Positions 1-8,689 are shown, counted from the first letter of the stretch. The stretch is 9,690 nt of DNA from JAUVIB01 sp964424545 (GCA_964424545.1 CAYRJN010000148.1:1-9690); one strand, 5' to 3'. Notes: generated by a model not told the origin, from the letters alone. Numbers and translations are program-made.

Positions 1-2072
1 TTATAAATAAAGGGCTAAAGAGCTTTTTTTGTCAGAGTGCTGAAAACAGGAAAATCACGATTATTAATTTTACGATGCGATATCATAAAGGGAGATTTAC
101 CTTTAATCAATTCAACCTGAGGTCTGAGAACTTCCTTAATTTTTATAGGCAGCAACTGCATTTTTTTCCCTTCCTGCGCTAAATCGATAACCGTGGGAAA
201 TTGCCGTAGTTTATTCATTGACGATATGATATAAGCATCGTTAAAACCAAATTGCGGAGATGCCTACGCTAAATCGCCGAGAAGAAGCACATAAACGCCG
301 CTTTCGGCAAATCTAACGATTTTATCCGCCGTAGAACGCGATAATACAAACAGCGGAGGAAGCATAAGCAGTGAGAATTGATATTTTCCGATTTTTAACT
401 TGGTTTCGCCATCCTCGGATTTAATAATTTGCGCCTTATCCAAATAGTATTTATCCGCTATTAAATAATCAAGCCAGGATTTGGTTAAGACATTCATGGC
501 CTCTGAGTAGGTATTGTTTATCTCCACCGCTTTCTGCGGCCATTCGTCCCCGCCGGGACTGGTGAAATAGCCCTCCGAAAGCGCCCAGATACTTTCAAGA
601 GGGTTAAATAAAAGAATATCCGTTTGAAGCTGTCCCTGACGATTCACAAAGGAGGCGCGTCTTGCAAAATCGGTCCATAAATGCAGATAACGCCAGTAAG
701 GATTTTCATCATACCAATCCGGCGGATAGGGTATCGTTTCCAGTTTTCTGTTCAGATTAATACCGTGCGGGACGGTATGGGTTACGCCCCACGCCGTTAC
801 CGCATTTAAGGTCATTTTCATTTGCGCCGGGGTCATCTGCCAGCCTGCCACACCCATCAATTCGCTCATAAAGGGGCGGTTTTCAAATTCGCAGACCGAT
901 TGCGTTTCTTTAAAATCGTGCACATTCTGCGAATACATCATCAGGCAGTCGTTGCCCGGCATGGTGACACGGCGCTGCGCCCGCATAAAATCACCGACTG
1001 CTTGCGTTTGCAGCAATAATGACTCCTCCCATAAATTGGAAATATAATACATATTGCGTTTTGCCAACCAATCATTTACCCGTCCTAAAAAGTGGTTAGT
1101 ATATATATCGGATACCACATCAAACCAATCATAACGCGCCTTCACCCAATAACCTTCCTGATCTTGTTTCGTCAACAGGGGTAGATAAAGACGGATATCT
1201 TTACTTTTAAGTTGCCGGTAACGCCGCGGCAGATATTCGGACCAGGCCATTTTAAAACCGTAATCGCCTTCATTGTCCACAAAAACGCCGGGGATAACGC
1301 TGCCCATATATTTACCGACATATTTTTGATAGGACTCATGGGCTATGGGAATAAATACATCCATCAATTTCGGATCAAGATAATTTACTTTGGACTCTAT
1401 GTCCGATTTCCATATTTTATAGGAATAAATTATCCATCGACCCGTTGGGACTTTCCATTTAAACGATTTTCCCTCACCGATTATTTTCAACGTCTTTGAC
1501 AAAAGCAACCCTTCAGCGGATATTTTTGCAGCAACGGTTACTTTTGACGCCGGCAATTTCAAGATATCACCCCCTTTGGCCATTATTCTATCCCAGACGA
1601 GAGAGGTGGCCTCCAATTCCGGAGCCTGCTGTAAAACCCTGCCGTCGGCCCGCCCGCTGGGCCACCAATATTCATCGCAGTATCCAAAAGTCATATCGGC
1701 ATTTTGAGCGACCTCCACAGCTTTTTCTATTCCCTTAAACCATAAAGGAGACAACCACTGTTCCCGCGGCAAAGCGGGGAAAGCCGAAGCCGGCGCTTCA
1801 CTGTGACGGGGATGCGCATATCCGGGATTTAGCCGTTGTTTCGTCATTTCGCGCGCCATTTTGGCTATCTGATTGGTATCGATTGCCGTATCCCAGAACC
1901 AAAAACTGTGCGGCGCATAAAACATAGGCGGTTGAGTAAACATTTTCCGCATTTGTTTATATTCATATTTTTTCTTCCATTCCGGTTTTGAGTTTGGTAG
2001 ACCGGCAATAACAATTTGTTGAAAAAATACCGTAATAAGAATGACCGACAATACCCTTTTTAAAATACACAT
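1..2072 (-). pseudogene. GH106-type alpha-L-rhamnosidase, broken by two in-frame TAG stops, partial
   Basis: Secreted glycoside hydrolase related to GH106, a family that removes alpha-L-rhamnose from complex glycans. Seen from the ATG at 2072: signal peptide (about residues 1-24, ending IVIAG), then SFWFWD (56-61), CDEYWWPSGRADGR (about 132-145), and VDNEGDYGFKMAWSEYLP around residue 268, the family's acidic active-site block. I prefer this ATG over the upstream TTG at 2117 because GAGAG lies 7 nt before it (2080-2084) and the signal peptide then starts normally. The frame stops after GDLA at a TAG (264-266), yet the same frame continues with family-like sequence (ASPQFGFND, then FMISHRKINNRD) to a second TAG (15-17), and then to the window edge. 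GH106 enzymes are usually about 1,000 residues, so neither stop is a natural end. Both TAGs could be CAG-to-TAG changes. It lies 65 bp after the GH78 gene, probably in one operon. Family call is from motifs only. Confidence 0.75.
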
Positions 2073-2137
2073 TTTTTTACTCTCATAATTTTGGAATTGT
2101 ATGCTAAACGGATCCAAATGTCCGGATTTTTCGTGCC

Positions 2138-4525
2138 TTAAAAACTTATTTTCTGCTCTAACTTATTCAATTTGATTTCCCTACCTTGCCAGCGAAATAC
2201 GCCGGTCAAATCTGCCGGTAAAATAATCGTTCCGTTAAGTCCGCCTTTGTCTTTTTTTTTCAACTTGACGATTATCTCTCCATTCGGATGCATCATTTTA
2301 CCCTCGATATATTTTAAATAACCGAAGTGCGGTTCAATTTTTACCGTTTTAAATCCGGGAGAGGCCGGTTCAATTCCGCAAACAAGCGTTAGAAAATGGT
2401 AATTGGGGCTGGCGCTCCATGCATGACAATCCGACCTTGTGGGTTCCGGCGTTTCGGCGAAAGTTGTTAAACCGATGGCGATCATATCTTTCCACGGCCC
2501 CAATAAATACAGATATTCATCAGCAAATCGGACGGTTTTTAAGGCTTCGGCAAGGTAAAATTTAAAATAGAGAGTCGTTTGAATTAAATCTTTATTTCCG
2601 ATAATCTTTTGTAATAATTTTAAATTTTCAGACGGATCAAACATCCCGTTGAGTACAGCCAAAATATTAGCATGCTGACTAAAGGAGTTTTTCTGCGGTG
2701 TATCGGCAAGTAATCCCTTTTTATCGTCCCAACATAGTTGATCGGTGCGCTCTATCAAAGAACGTGAAAGCCGCGAATAGTTTTCAGCTTGATGTTCATA
2801 CCCAAAGGCTTTAAAAAGTTCTACGGCCATTGTTAGGGCATGAGCATATTGCAAGGTAATAATCGAAGAATTTCCGTCAATAGCACCTTTTGGCACGCCG
2901 CCAAGAGGTTTTTGACTATCCCATGGGCCAAAAGACCAATCCACAAAATTCCACCAGGCCATGGGGCCTAGCATACCGTTTTTATCAATTTGACGTTCAT
3001 ACCAATATAAAACATTGCTAATAGCGTTTAAATATCTTAATACAAAATTTCGGTCATTGCGATACATCCAATAATCATGCACCATCTCAATCCAAATCAA
3101 AGAAAACGTCGGTATAACCTGTGGTTCGCTGGAGGGAAAGCGACTTTGAGTCAGCCCCATCGGAAGCTGCGAATCGTGAAACTGTTCGATTGCATTGCGC
3201 ATCAAGCGGTCATCTCCGCTAACGCAAAGTGAGATCAAAGCCTGTATGCGCGTATCGCCGACATACTGCAACTGTTCATAATAGGGACAATCATAATAAG
3301 TTTCTCCGGCGCACAGACGGGCCGTTCGCCAGCCCACATTCCAAATTGCTTTTAACACAGGATCGTCGCTTTCAAAGCATGCCTTCTCCGCAAAGGGATA
3401 AGCCGTAAACCAACCGTAAAAATCTTTGATTACTAATGGATTCGTTCCGGTTTCTATTGTCAGCTCCAGATAACGATAGGTACGAAACCACAAAGGTTGA
3501 AATCGTCTGTTATCTTTTCCATCGGGATAAAACGTATCAGAAAAAAAATCCACCATGGTCTTAGCGACCGTATCGTTACGATTGCCCTTAACGCCGTTTT
3601 TATCAACCAAAGCTTCGGCATATCGCAATTTTATTGTGGACCCCTTTCCGCCACTAATCAATATTTCGGGATAAGCGGTCGTTAAAAAAGTTTGATCCAA
3701 TAATATTTTAACCTTGCGATGAACAGGAATATGTAACGCCGATTTTCCCGAAAGGAAACTTTTTCGAACCGTAATATTCTCAGTTCTTTCAATCTCCCGA
3801 AAGCGTTGAAGCCTGTATTCGCCGAATGGTATATTTCGGGGAACCAAGCCCCAATCCCAAAAAGTGAATTTGCCGCGCGGTATGCCCTGTCCCAATTCTA
3901 TGGGCGTTTTCCAATTCTTATCATCAAAATCAACTTCTTCCCAGCCGTAGGGGTAACGCGCTCCGTCTACTTCATCACCGGGACCTACTACGGTGCGCGG
4001 TGGCCGTTTTGCCGGCGGTATATAGGCCTCATTTTTATATACCAGCCAGCTTTTATCCGTATTTATAACCTGTTCGGCCCTGTTATTTCCCTGTACGATA
4101 AAGGCCGTTTTGAGCGATATTTGCGCCAATGGTTTATAACGGCCGAAGTTCCACACAACGGCGGCAAGAACATTTTTTCCGGATTTCAGATACGGGGCAA
4201 TATCAATGGATTCATACCGCCAGTGAGCCAAGTCTCCGCGGGCAGGCCCTTTACAGACCTCGTTGCCGTTCACAAATAAGCGATAACGATTATCTCCCGA
4301 AACATGAATAATAAAGCTATCGGGTTTATTGTGCAATTTAAATGCTTTCCTAAAATGAAATACGCCATAATCCGTCAATGAAATATTGGGATAAGAAATC
4401 CATTGCGCTTTCCATTTACCGTTTTTTAATACGGGATTTATTTTAACATTATTCTGAGCATATATGACAAAAGGCAAAACTATCCAGAAAATCAGGCGCG
4501 TTATTTTAATTCGCTTTCGCTTCAT
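2138..4525 (-). CDS. GH78 family alpha-L-rhamnosidase, secreted
   Basis: Inverting exo-alpha-L-rhamnosidase that releases terminal L-rhamnose; 795 residues, complete. Signal peptide at residues 1-23 (IFWIVLPFVIYAQ), so periplasmic or exported. Next come beta-sandwich domains (about 40-240, with FVNGNEV and the rhamnosidase-N-like region, then a second sandwich to about 375), an (alpha/alpha)6 catalytic barrel (about 380-710) and a C-terminal beta-sandwich (715-790). The family's general-acid motif appears as DCPYYEQLQYVGDTR, with E417 as the likely acid. E691 in TFAETPEP is the likely base, followed by SDCHAWSASP. The common GH78 form is DCPxREx-GW-GD; here the arginine before E417 is tyrosine, which marks a subgroup rather than loss of function. 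ATG start at 4525; the SD is weak (GAGA about 15 nt upstream). It lies downstream of a broken sulfatase and upstream of the broken GH106. No frame disruption is visible, so it is the main rhamnosidase still working here. Confidence 0.9.
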   Translation of the reverse strand: MKRKRIKITRLIFWIVLPFVIYAQNNVKINPVLKNGKWKAQWISYPNISLTDYGVFHFRKAFKLHNKPDSFIIHVSGDNRYRLFVNGNEVCKGPARGDLAHWRYESIDIAPYLKSGKNVLAAVVWNFGRYKPLAQISLKTAFIVQGNNRAEQVINTDKSWLVYKNEAYIPPAKRPPRTVVGPGDEVDGARYPYGWEEVDFDDKNWKTPIELGQGIPRGKFTFWDWGLVPRNIPFGEYRLQRFREIERTENITVRKSFLSGKSALHIPVHRKVKILLDQTFLTTAYPEILISGGKGSTIKLRYAEALVDKNGVKGNRNDTVAKTMVDFFSDTFYPDGKDNRRFQPLWFRTYRYLELTIETGTNPLVIKDFYGWFTAYPFAEKACFESDDPVLKAIWNVGWRTARLCAGETYYDCPYYEQLQYVGDTRIQALISLCVSGDDRLMRNAIEQFHDSQLPMGLTQSRFPSSEPQVIPTFSLIWIEMVHDYWMYRNDRNFVLRYLNAISNVLYWYERQIDKNGMLGPMAWWNFVDWSFGPWDSQKPLGGVPKGAIDGNSSIITLQYAHALTMAVELFKAFGYEHQAENYSRLSRSLIERTDQLCWDDKKGLLADTPQKNSFSQHANILAVLNGMFDPSENLKLLQKIIGNKDLIQTTLYFKFYLAEALKTVRFADEYLYLLGPWKDMIAIGLTTFAETPEPTRSDCHAWSASPNYHFLTLVCGIEPASPGFKTVKIEPHFGYLKYIEGKMMHPNGEIIVKLKKKDKGGLNGTIILPADLTGVFRWQGREIKLNKLEQKISF

Positions 4526-4562
4526 AGTTTTAATATTCTCGTCTTAAATTTAGTACATATTC

Positions 4563-4893
4563 ATACCGTATAAAGTATGCTTCCTTTTTTGCTCGAGGCA
4601 ACGCCAATTATTTAGTTGTGCAAAAAGAGCGTTCAAAAAACGACACTTTGAGCGGCAAACGTGTCGAGATGGGGCGTATCAAAAAAAGAATCCATAACGC
4701 CCATAGCCTGCCAGTGCTGCTGCTCGGAAAAAATATGCAGGATATTTGGCCTTTCCTGCAATCTGTCAGAACAGGAAATCAACGATAAAACAATTAAAGA
4801 TACAATTGTAATAGATCGGATTATTACGTCCCAATTGCGGCGTATTTCTTTAAATACTTTTCGATTTAAAGAAACCGTTTTTTGAACGAACAA
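4563..4893 (-). pseudogene. Lipoprotein-type S1 sulfatase, N-terminal remnant
   Basis: Only the beginning of a formylglycine-dependent sulfatase survives. The open frame (4893-4633, 86 residues) has a basic N-terminus, a hydrophobic stretch ending in the lipobox LISC (C41), then RPNILHIFSEQQHWQAMG, the usual sulfatase opening, and PHLDTFAAQSVVF. It ends at TGA (4633-4635) directly after a run of six A on the plus strand (4635-4640). Dropping one base restores family-like FERSFCTTK down to about 4611, where the next stop falls. Another sulfatase-like scrap, SILYT, follows near 4563-4580. The formylglycine C-x-P-x-R motif is not recognisable, and the remaining 350 or so residues expected of the family are missing before the GH78 start. 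The start is TTG with a strong AGGAG (4901-4905) at 7 nt. The metal-binding DQQ is EQQ here. It lies 13 bp after the DUF4434 gene. Non-functional as it stands. Confidence 0.8.
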
Positions 4894-4900
4894 TTATACT

Positions 4901-4905
4901 CTCCT
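4901..4905 (-). promoter_or_regulatory. Shine-Dalgarno site of the sulfatase remnant
   Basis: AGGAG on the minus strand lies 7 nt before a TTG codon at 4893. No in-frame ATG precedes the lipobox, so this site decides the TTG start. It is one of the clearest ribosome binding sites on the minus strand here, although the gene it serves is broken. Confidence 0.6.
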
Positions 4906-4906
4906 G

Positions 4907-7075
4907 CTATTTTAACAATACCATCTTCATGATTTTCAGAACCTGTCCCGTGTCACCGACTGTAATTCGATAATAATAAATTCCGCTGGAAAGATTTTCA
5001 GCGTTAAACTTCACTTCATAATTTCCGGGCTTTTGCTTTTTATTTACAAGTATTGCTACTTGACGACCTAACATATCGTAAACATTTAATCTTACCAGCG
5101 CGCCACTGTCGCTTCGTTCCTTCCCATCTTGAGAAGAGATTGAGGGGAGAGTTACATTCGTAATGGAATACTTTATTGTCGTACTTGGATTGAATGGATT
5201 CGGATAATTCTGCTCCAACTTAAATTCATACGGAAATGCTGCGGATTTTTCTTCAACATCAGATGCGATTGAACTTAATACTTGATACTCATCTACAAAT
5301 AACCAGGCGCTGCCGGAAGTAACGGTAGTAAACTTAACATACCTTGCATTAACAGGATTAGATAATTCGTAGTAATATTTATGTATACTGGAGGATGTCT
5401 CGTTTGGTGTGCTATCTATCATAATTCCAATATTATTAAATGTAATATTATCAGTCGATACAGAAACGGCTACTTTTTCCGGTAAATATACAGCCGGTTG
5501 AGGATCAAGAAGATAATTTGTTATAAAAGTTTGTAGCAACGCATTTTGCCCCAAGGCTATTACTACATTCAGCGTATCAATGTTAACAAATCCAACCCAA
5601 TGAGGATCTGCATAGTACGCTTGAGAAGCCATTTTACCATCCGTTAATTTTTTATGATCGGTATCCGGGTAGTAATCACTATGAGTTTTAGAAACGGTAT
5701 ACGGAGATCCAAGCGATACTTCTTCATAGCTTTTTGTGCTAACTGAAACAGGCGATGTTAAATTTGAGACATTTCCGGCAAAGTCATAGGCTTCAATGCG
5801 GTAGGAATAACTCGTGTTTGGATTTACCTTCGCGTCCACAGCGCTTGAAGGCGCCGCAATATCAGTTGTATCATTATTTTTTAATGGAACTTGCTTTTTG
5901 ATAATCATTTCACCATTACGATATACATTATACCCGCATATACCAATATTATCTGTTGATACATCCCAGTTCAAAACTACACTACCAGGCAAAGATGCCG
6001 CACTAACATTAGATGGCGAGGTTGGCGCTAAACTCTCAAGAGAATCATTTTCCAGATAGTCCAAATAGGTATTGTGAAACCCTGTATTTGCTTTATACGG
6101 GCTATCATAATATGTGTATTCCCATGAGATGTAATTATTTACATAGGGCTGTTCTATTTTTAATTGTGAAACGATTCGCCCAATGGTTGTGGATATAAAA
6201 GAACTGCCATAAAATTCAAAGGTCTCAACGTCAGCCCACATTATAAGACCGGGTATTGTATCAACGGCTCTTTTGAGCGCAGAAAACCAGCTCGCAACTT
6301 CATTCAGTTTAGGCCCGCCCGCTCCGACACCATCTTGAGGGCAAAAGATATCTCCTGCTGTTGTGTGTAATTCTGCAAACACATTTTTCCACATCATCTC
6401 GTATGCTTCAGGTTCGCCAAGCTCAGAATTCATAAACGGACACCACATAAACGGAAGTTTTTTATTGGTTGCAGTAAGATGATCCAATTGTTTATTCATC
6501 GCCTTAATCAATACTCTCTGTTGTTCATCTGTGGTAAAATGTAAGTTTTCAACTTCATAAGCCCAATACCAGCCATAGAAGGCATCTGAATATTTATTCT
6601 TGTAATTATCCCACAATTCATCGCATATATTATTATCTAAATCCATCTGACCATAAAGCCAGGTTGAATCATTAGCGTACAAATCCCACCATTTATCGCT
6701 AAAGTCAATTCCGAGGAAGACTTTCATACCGGCTGATTCGGCATTTTTCAAACACGCGTCAACTACATCGGGATAGGGTATGCCGTTTCCATCCTTTGCC
6801 ATTTCTGTATTCGGCAGGGATGATGGATAGAGTGTCTTGGTAACCCTTCCCGGATAACTATTAGCAACGGCTTGAATAATAACGTAATGCATGCCGGCAT
6901 TTTTTAGCGCAGTAAACTCCTGCTGCCATCTTTCATCGTTCCATGATCCGCATAGATCGCCGGTTAAAAAAGAACCGTCTAGAACAGGTTTTTCAGCTTG
7001 TGCAAAAGCATTTTCAGATATCAATAAAATTAAAAGTAGTAATATCAATTTAAAATTAAATATTTTTTTTATCAT
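4907..7075 (-). CDS. Secreted DUF4434-like TIM-barrel protein with Fn3, discoidin-like and T9SS sorting domains
   Basis: Complete 722-residue exported protein. Signal peptide 1-25 (LLLLILLISENAFA). Residues about 33-345 look like a DUF4434-type TIM barrel: FLTGDLCGSWNDERWQQEF, YVIIQAVANS, VFLGIDFSDKWW, then acidic clusters WAYEVE (E174, E176) and WADVETFE (D282, E284, E287) in positions where barrel glycosidases keep catalytic acids. Fibronectin type III repeat at about 350-447. A discoidin-like (F5/8 type C) sandwich at about 455-600 (HKKLTDGKM, VNARYVKFTTV). A T9SS sorting domain at about 615-722 (EQNYPNPFNPSTTIKY, VYDMLGRQVAIL, SSGIYYYRI). It is therefore probably secreted by T9SS and held at or released from the cell surface. 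The barrel's reaction is not known to me; a glycosidase acting on the same polysaccharide is inferred from its neighbours. It ends with TAG, showing TAG is an ordinary stop here. ATG start at 7075, SD weak (AAGG about 12 nt upstream). Confidence 0.8.
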   Translation of the reverse strand: MIKKIFNFKLILLLLILLISENAFAQAEKPVLDGSFLTGDLCGSWNDERWQQEFTALKNAGMHYVIIQAVANSYPGRVTKTLYPSSLPNTEMAKDGNGIPYPDVVDACLKNAESAGMKVFLGIDFSDKWWDLYANDSTWLYGQMDLDNNICDELWDNYKNKYSDAFYGWYWAYEVENLHFTTDEQQRVLIKAMNKQLDHLTATNKKLPFMWCPFMNSELGEPEAYEMMWKNVFAELHTTAGDIFCPQDGVGAGGPKLNEVASWFSALKRAVDTIPGLIMWADVETFEFYGSSFISTTIGRIVSQLKIEQPYVNNYISWEYTYYDSPYKANTGFHNTYLDYLENDSLESLAPTSPSNVSAASLPGSVVLNWDVSTDNIGICGYNVYRNGEMIIKKQVPLKNNDTTDIAAPSSAVDAKVNPNTSYSYRIEAYDFAGNVSNLTSPVSVSTKSYEEVSLGSPYTVSKTHSDYYPDTDHKKLTDGKMASQAYYADPHWVGFVNIDTLNVVIALGQNALLQTFITNYLLDPQPAVYLPEKVAVSVSTDNITFNNIGIMIDSTPNETSSSIHKYYYELSNPVNARYVKFTTVTSGSAWLFVDEYQVLSSIASDVEEKSAAFPYEFKLEQNYPNPFNPSTTIKYSITNVTLPSISSQDGKERSDSGALVRLNVYDMLGRQVAILVNKKQKPGNYEVKFNAENLSSGIYYYRITVGDTGQVLKIMKMVLLK
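5096..5155 (-). repeat. Mini-palindrome-like insert within the T9SS domain coding sequence
   Basis: The T9SS sorting domain usually runs from STTIKYSI through a few residues into V-L-x-V-YD-LGR. Here about 19 extra residues (641-660, including SISSQDGKERSDSGA) sit between YSITN and VRLNVYDMLG. The polar, low-homology peptide is encoded by DNA that resembles an intergenic repeat: TCTT-GAG-AAGA forms a small hairpin (5127-5137), flanked by pyrimidine/purine tracts that could be a decayed larger palindrome. The reading frame is kept. Homology to a dispersed repeat is inferred; a second copy is not seen in this window. Confidence 0.4.
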
Positions 7076-7128
7076 AGTACATTTAGCCTTATTTTAAGAA
7101 TACTTGTCTTTTTAAACTTTGCTTTAAC

Positions 7129-7171
7129 GCAGCAGAATTATCCTTATTGTCCTAATAAATCCATTTGCTGC
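7129..7171. other. Imperfect stem-loop between DUF4434 gene and sulfatase
   Basis: GCAGCA (7129-7134) pairs with TGCTGC (7166-7171). The stem continues after a bulged G with AAT/ATT, then an internal loop, then TTATT/AATAA closing a 5-nt loop. It lies in the 162-bp gap on the transcript between the sulfatase stop and the DUF4434 start. No T-tract follows on the minus strand, so an intrinsic terminator is unlikely; an mRNA processing or stabilising hairpin is possible. GCTTTAACGC occurs at 7121-7130 and again exactly 100 bp away at 7221-7230. Confidence 0.3.
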
Positions 7172-7237
7172 CATTCTATCTAAAAAAATTATTCAAATTA
7201 TGTATTAATTTTTTGATTTAGCTTTAACGCGTAAAAT

Positions 7238-8632
7238 TTATTTTTTCTTTATTTTATGGAATCTCTCGCCTCTATCAATAACATTTTTATCATATTTTAT
7301 TTGTAAAAACCATAATGGCTTTGCTAATTCTTTCTCCCAACTCCATAGTTTTTTGTACAGCACATTAACAACTTGCGGTTTTTGACTCGCGCGATCATTT
7401 ACTTCACTAATATCTTCAGCAAGATTATAAAGTTGAGCCGGCTTATCGGGAAAACGAATCAGTTTCCAGTCCCCGTCGCGAACAGCGGCGATTACATACT
7501 CCCTCCAGAAAAGCGTTTTATGCGGTCTTTCGACCTTATCGCCAGTGAGATATGGCATCAGATTAACGCCATCGAGTGGCGTCTTTTTCCGCACATCAAC
7601 ATTGGTAACCCCTACTATTGTCGCTAAAATATCGAATGACATAACAGGAAAATCATATACTCTGTTTTTTTGCAAGACAGCCGGCCAGGAAATCATAAAC
7701 GGAACGCGTATTCCTCCTTCGTAGTGCGTCCCTTTGCAGCCGCTGAGCGGGTAATTATTTGCCGGCGTTACAAAAGACGGCCCGCCATTATCGTTAATGA
7801 AAAATATTAATGTGTTTTCTCTTAAGTTCTCTTTCTCAAGATAACTCAAAAGTTTTCCTATATTTTCATCCAAGGATTTTATCATCCCCGCAAATGTTTG
7901 ATCTTTTTTATCTTTCAGAAAAGAATAATCTTCCATATCCTCTTCTTTAGCTTGCAAAGGCGTATGAATTGCATTATAAGCAAGATAGACAAAAAAGTTT
8001 TCTTTTTTATGCCGGCCGATAAAATCAATTGCCGCATCGGTAAAGCCGTCCGTTGTGTAGGTAAAGTCTCGTTGCTTTACGTGATTTCGTCTTACGGAAT
8101 TATCTTTGCGGTTATAATCTCTAACATCGAAAAAATAATGTCTGGAACCGCCGAGAAATCCATAGAATTCATCAAATCCTCTTTTTAGAGGATGATAACG
8201 ATCGGCAATACCTAAATGCCATTTCCCAACGGCAATACTTTTGTATCCCGCAATCTTCATATAGTCGGCCATAGTCATCTCGTCAAGCGGCAGCCCCATA
8301 TCGTCGCCTTGTAGTCCGACCGACTTATCCATAGCTTTGGGAACATTATTCACCTCATAACCGAAACGCTGCTGATATCTTCCGGTCATCAATCCGGCGC
8401 GTGATGGGCCGCAAACCGCAGCGGTAACATAGGCGTTGGTAAAACGCACACCGCTTGATGCCAATTTATCTATATTCGGGGTTTTTACTACATCATTACC
8501 ATAACAACTAAAATCGGCATAGCCGGCGTCGTCGCTGACAATAACAATGATATTCGGTTTCGGCGTATCGGCCTGAACAGCAAAAGCGTAAAAAAAGAAT
8601 AAAAGAAACTGAATTTTAAAAAATCGTCTCAT
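7238..8632 (-). CDS. Family S1 sulfatase, exported
   Basis: Formylglycine-dependent arylsulfatase-type enzyme that hydrolyses sulfate esters; 464 residues, complete. Signal peptide 1-21 (FLLFFFYAFAVQA), so periplasmic or exported. Calcium ligands D34-D35 in IVSDDAGYADFSCYGND; the maturation motif C74-G-P-S-R with GLMTGRYQQRFGYE; GKWHLG (K137, H139); GFDEFYGFLGG; HTPL (H223); IFFINDNGG (D281, N282); and GCKGTHYEGGIRVPF (K300). All expected active-site positions are present, so it should be active if a formylglycine-generating enzyme or anaerobic sulfatase-maturating enzyme converts C74; neither is in the window. ATG start at 8632, weak SD. It is the first intact gene of the minus-strand cluster. 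With the rhamnosidases downstream, a sulfated rhamnose-containing glycan is the likely substrate; the exact sulfate position cannot be read from the sequence. Confidence 0.92.
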   Translation of the reverse strand: MRRFFKIQFLLFFFYAFAVQADTPKPNIIVIVSDDAGYADFSCYGNDVVKTPNIDKLASSGVRFTNAYVTAAVCGPSRAGLMTGRYQQRFGYEVNNVPKAMDKSVGLQGDDMGLPLDEMTMADYMKIAGYKSIAVGKWHLGIADRYHPLKRGFDEFYGFLGGSRHYFFDVRDYNRKDNSVRRNHVKQRDFTYTTDGFTDAAIDFIGRHKKENFFVYLAYNAIHTPLQAKEEDMEDYSFLKDKKDQTFAGMIKSLDENIGKLLSYLEKENLRENTLIFFINDNGGPSFVTPANNYPLSGCKGTHYEGGIRVPFMISWPAVLQKNRVYDFPVMSFDILATIVGVTNVDVRKKTPLDGVNLMPYLTGDKVERPHKTLFWREYVIAAVRDGDWKLIRFPDKPAQLYNLAEDISEVNDRASQKPQVVNVLYKKLWSWEKELAKPLWFLQIKYDKNVIDRGERFHKIKKK

Positions 8633-8689
8633 CTGATTAATCCACTCTTTTAATTTTAATGAATGCTTTTATCTTCCGTACAACTATGG

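Noticed and set aside
264..266. TAG read as a sense codon (alternative genetic code)
   Set aside because: The T9SS protein ends exactly on TAG (4907-4909) after a complete sorting domain, so TAG works as a stop here; nonsense mutation is simpler.
2073..2117. TTG at 2117 as the GH106 start
   Set aside because: The ATG at 2072 has GAGAG at 7 nt and begins a normal signal peptide; the 15 extra residues look like non-coding sequence.
3806..4279. 157-codon plus-strand frame
   Set aside because: Lies wholly antisense to the intact GH78 gene, has no domain or SD, and is explained by codon mirror effects.
4661..4885. 74-codon plus-strand frame
   Set aside because: Antisense to the sulfatase remnant, whose lipobox and RPNIL motif show which strand is coding.
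7898..8188. Plus-strand frames within the S1 sulfatase
   Set aside because: Antisense to a sulfatase with all catalytic motifs; no recognisable product.
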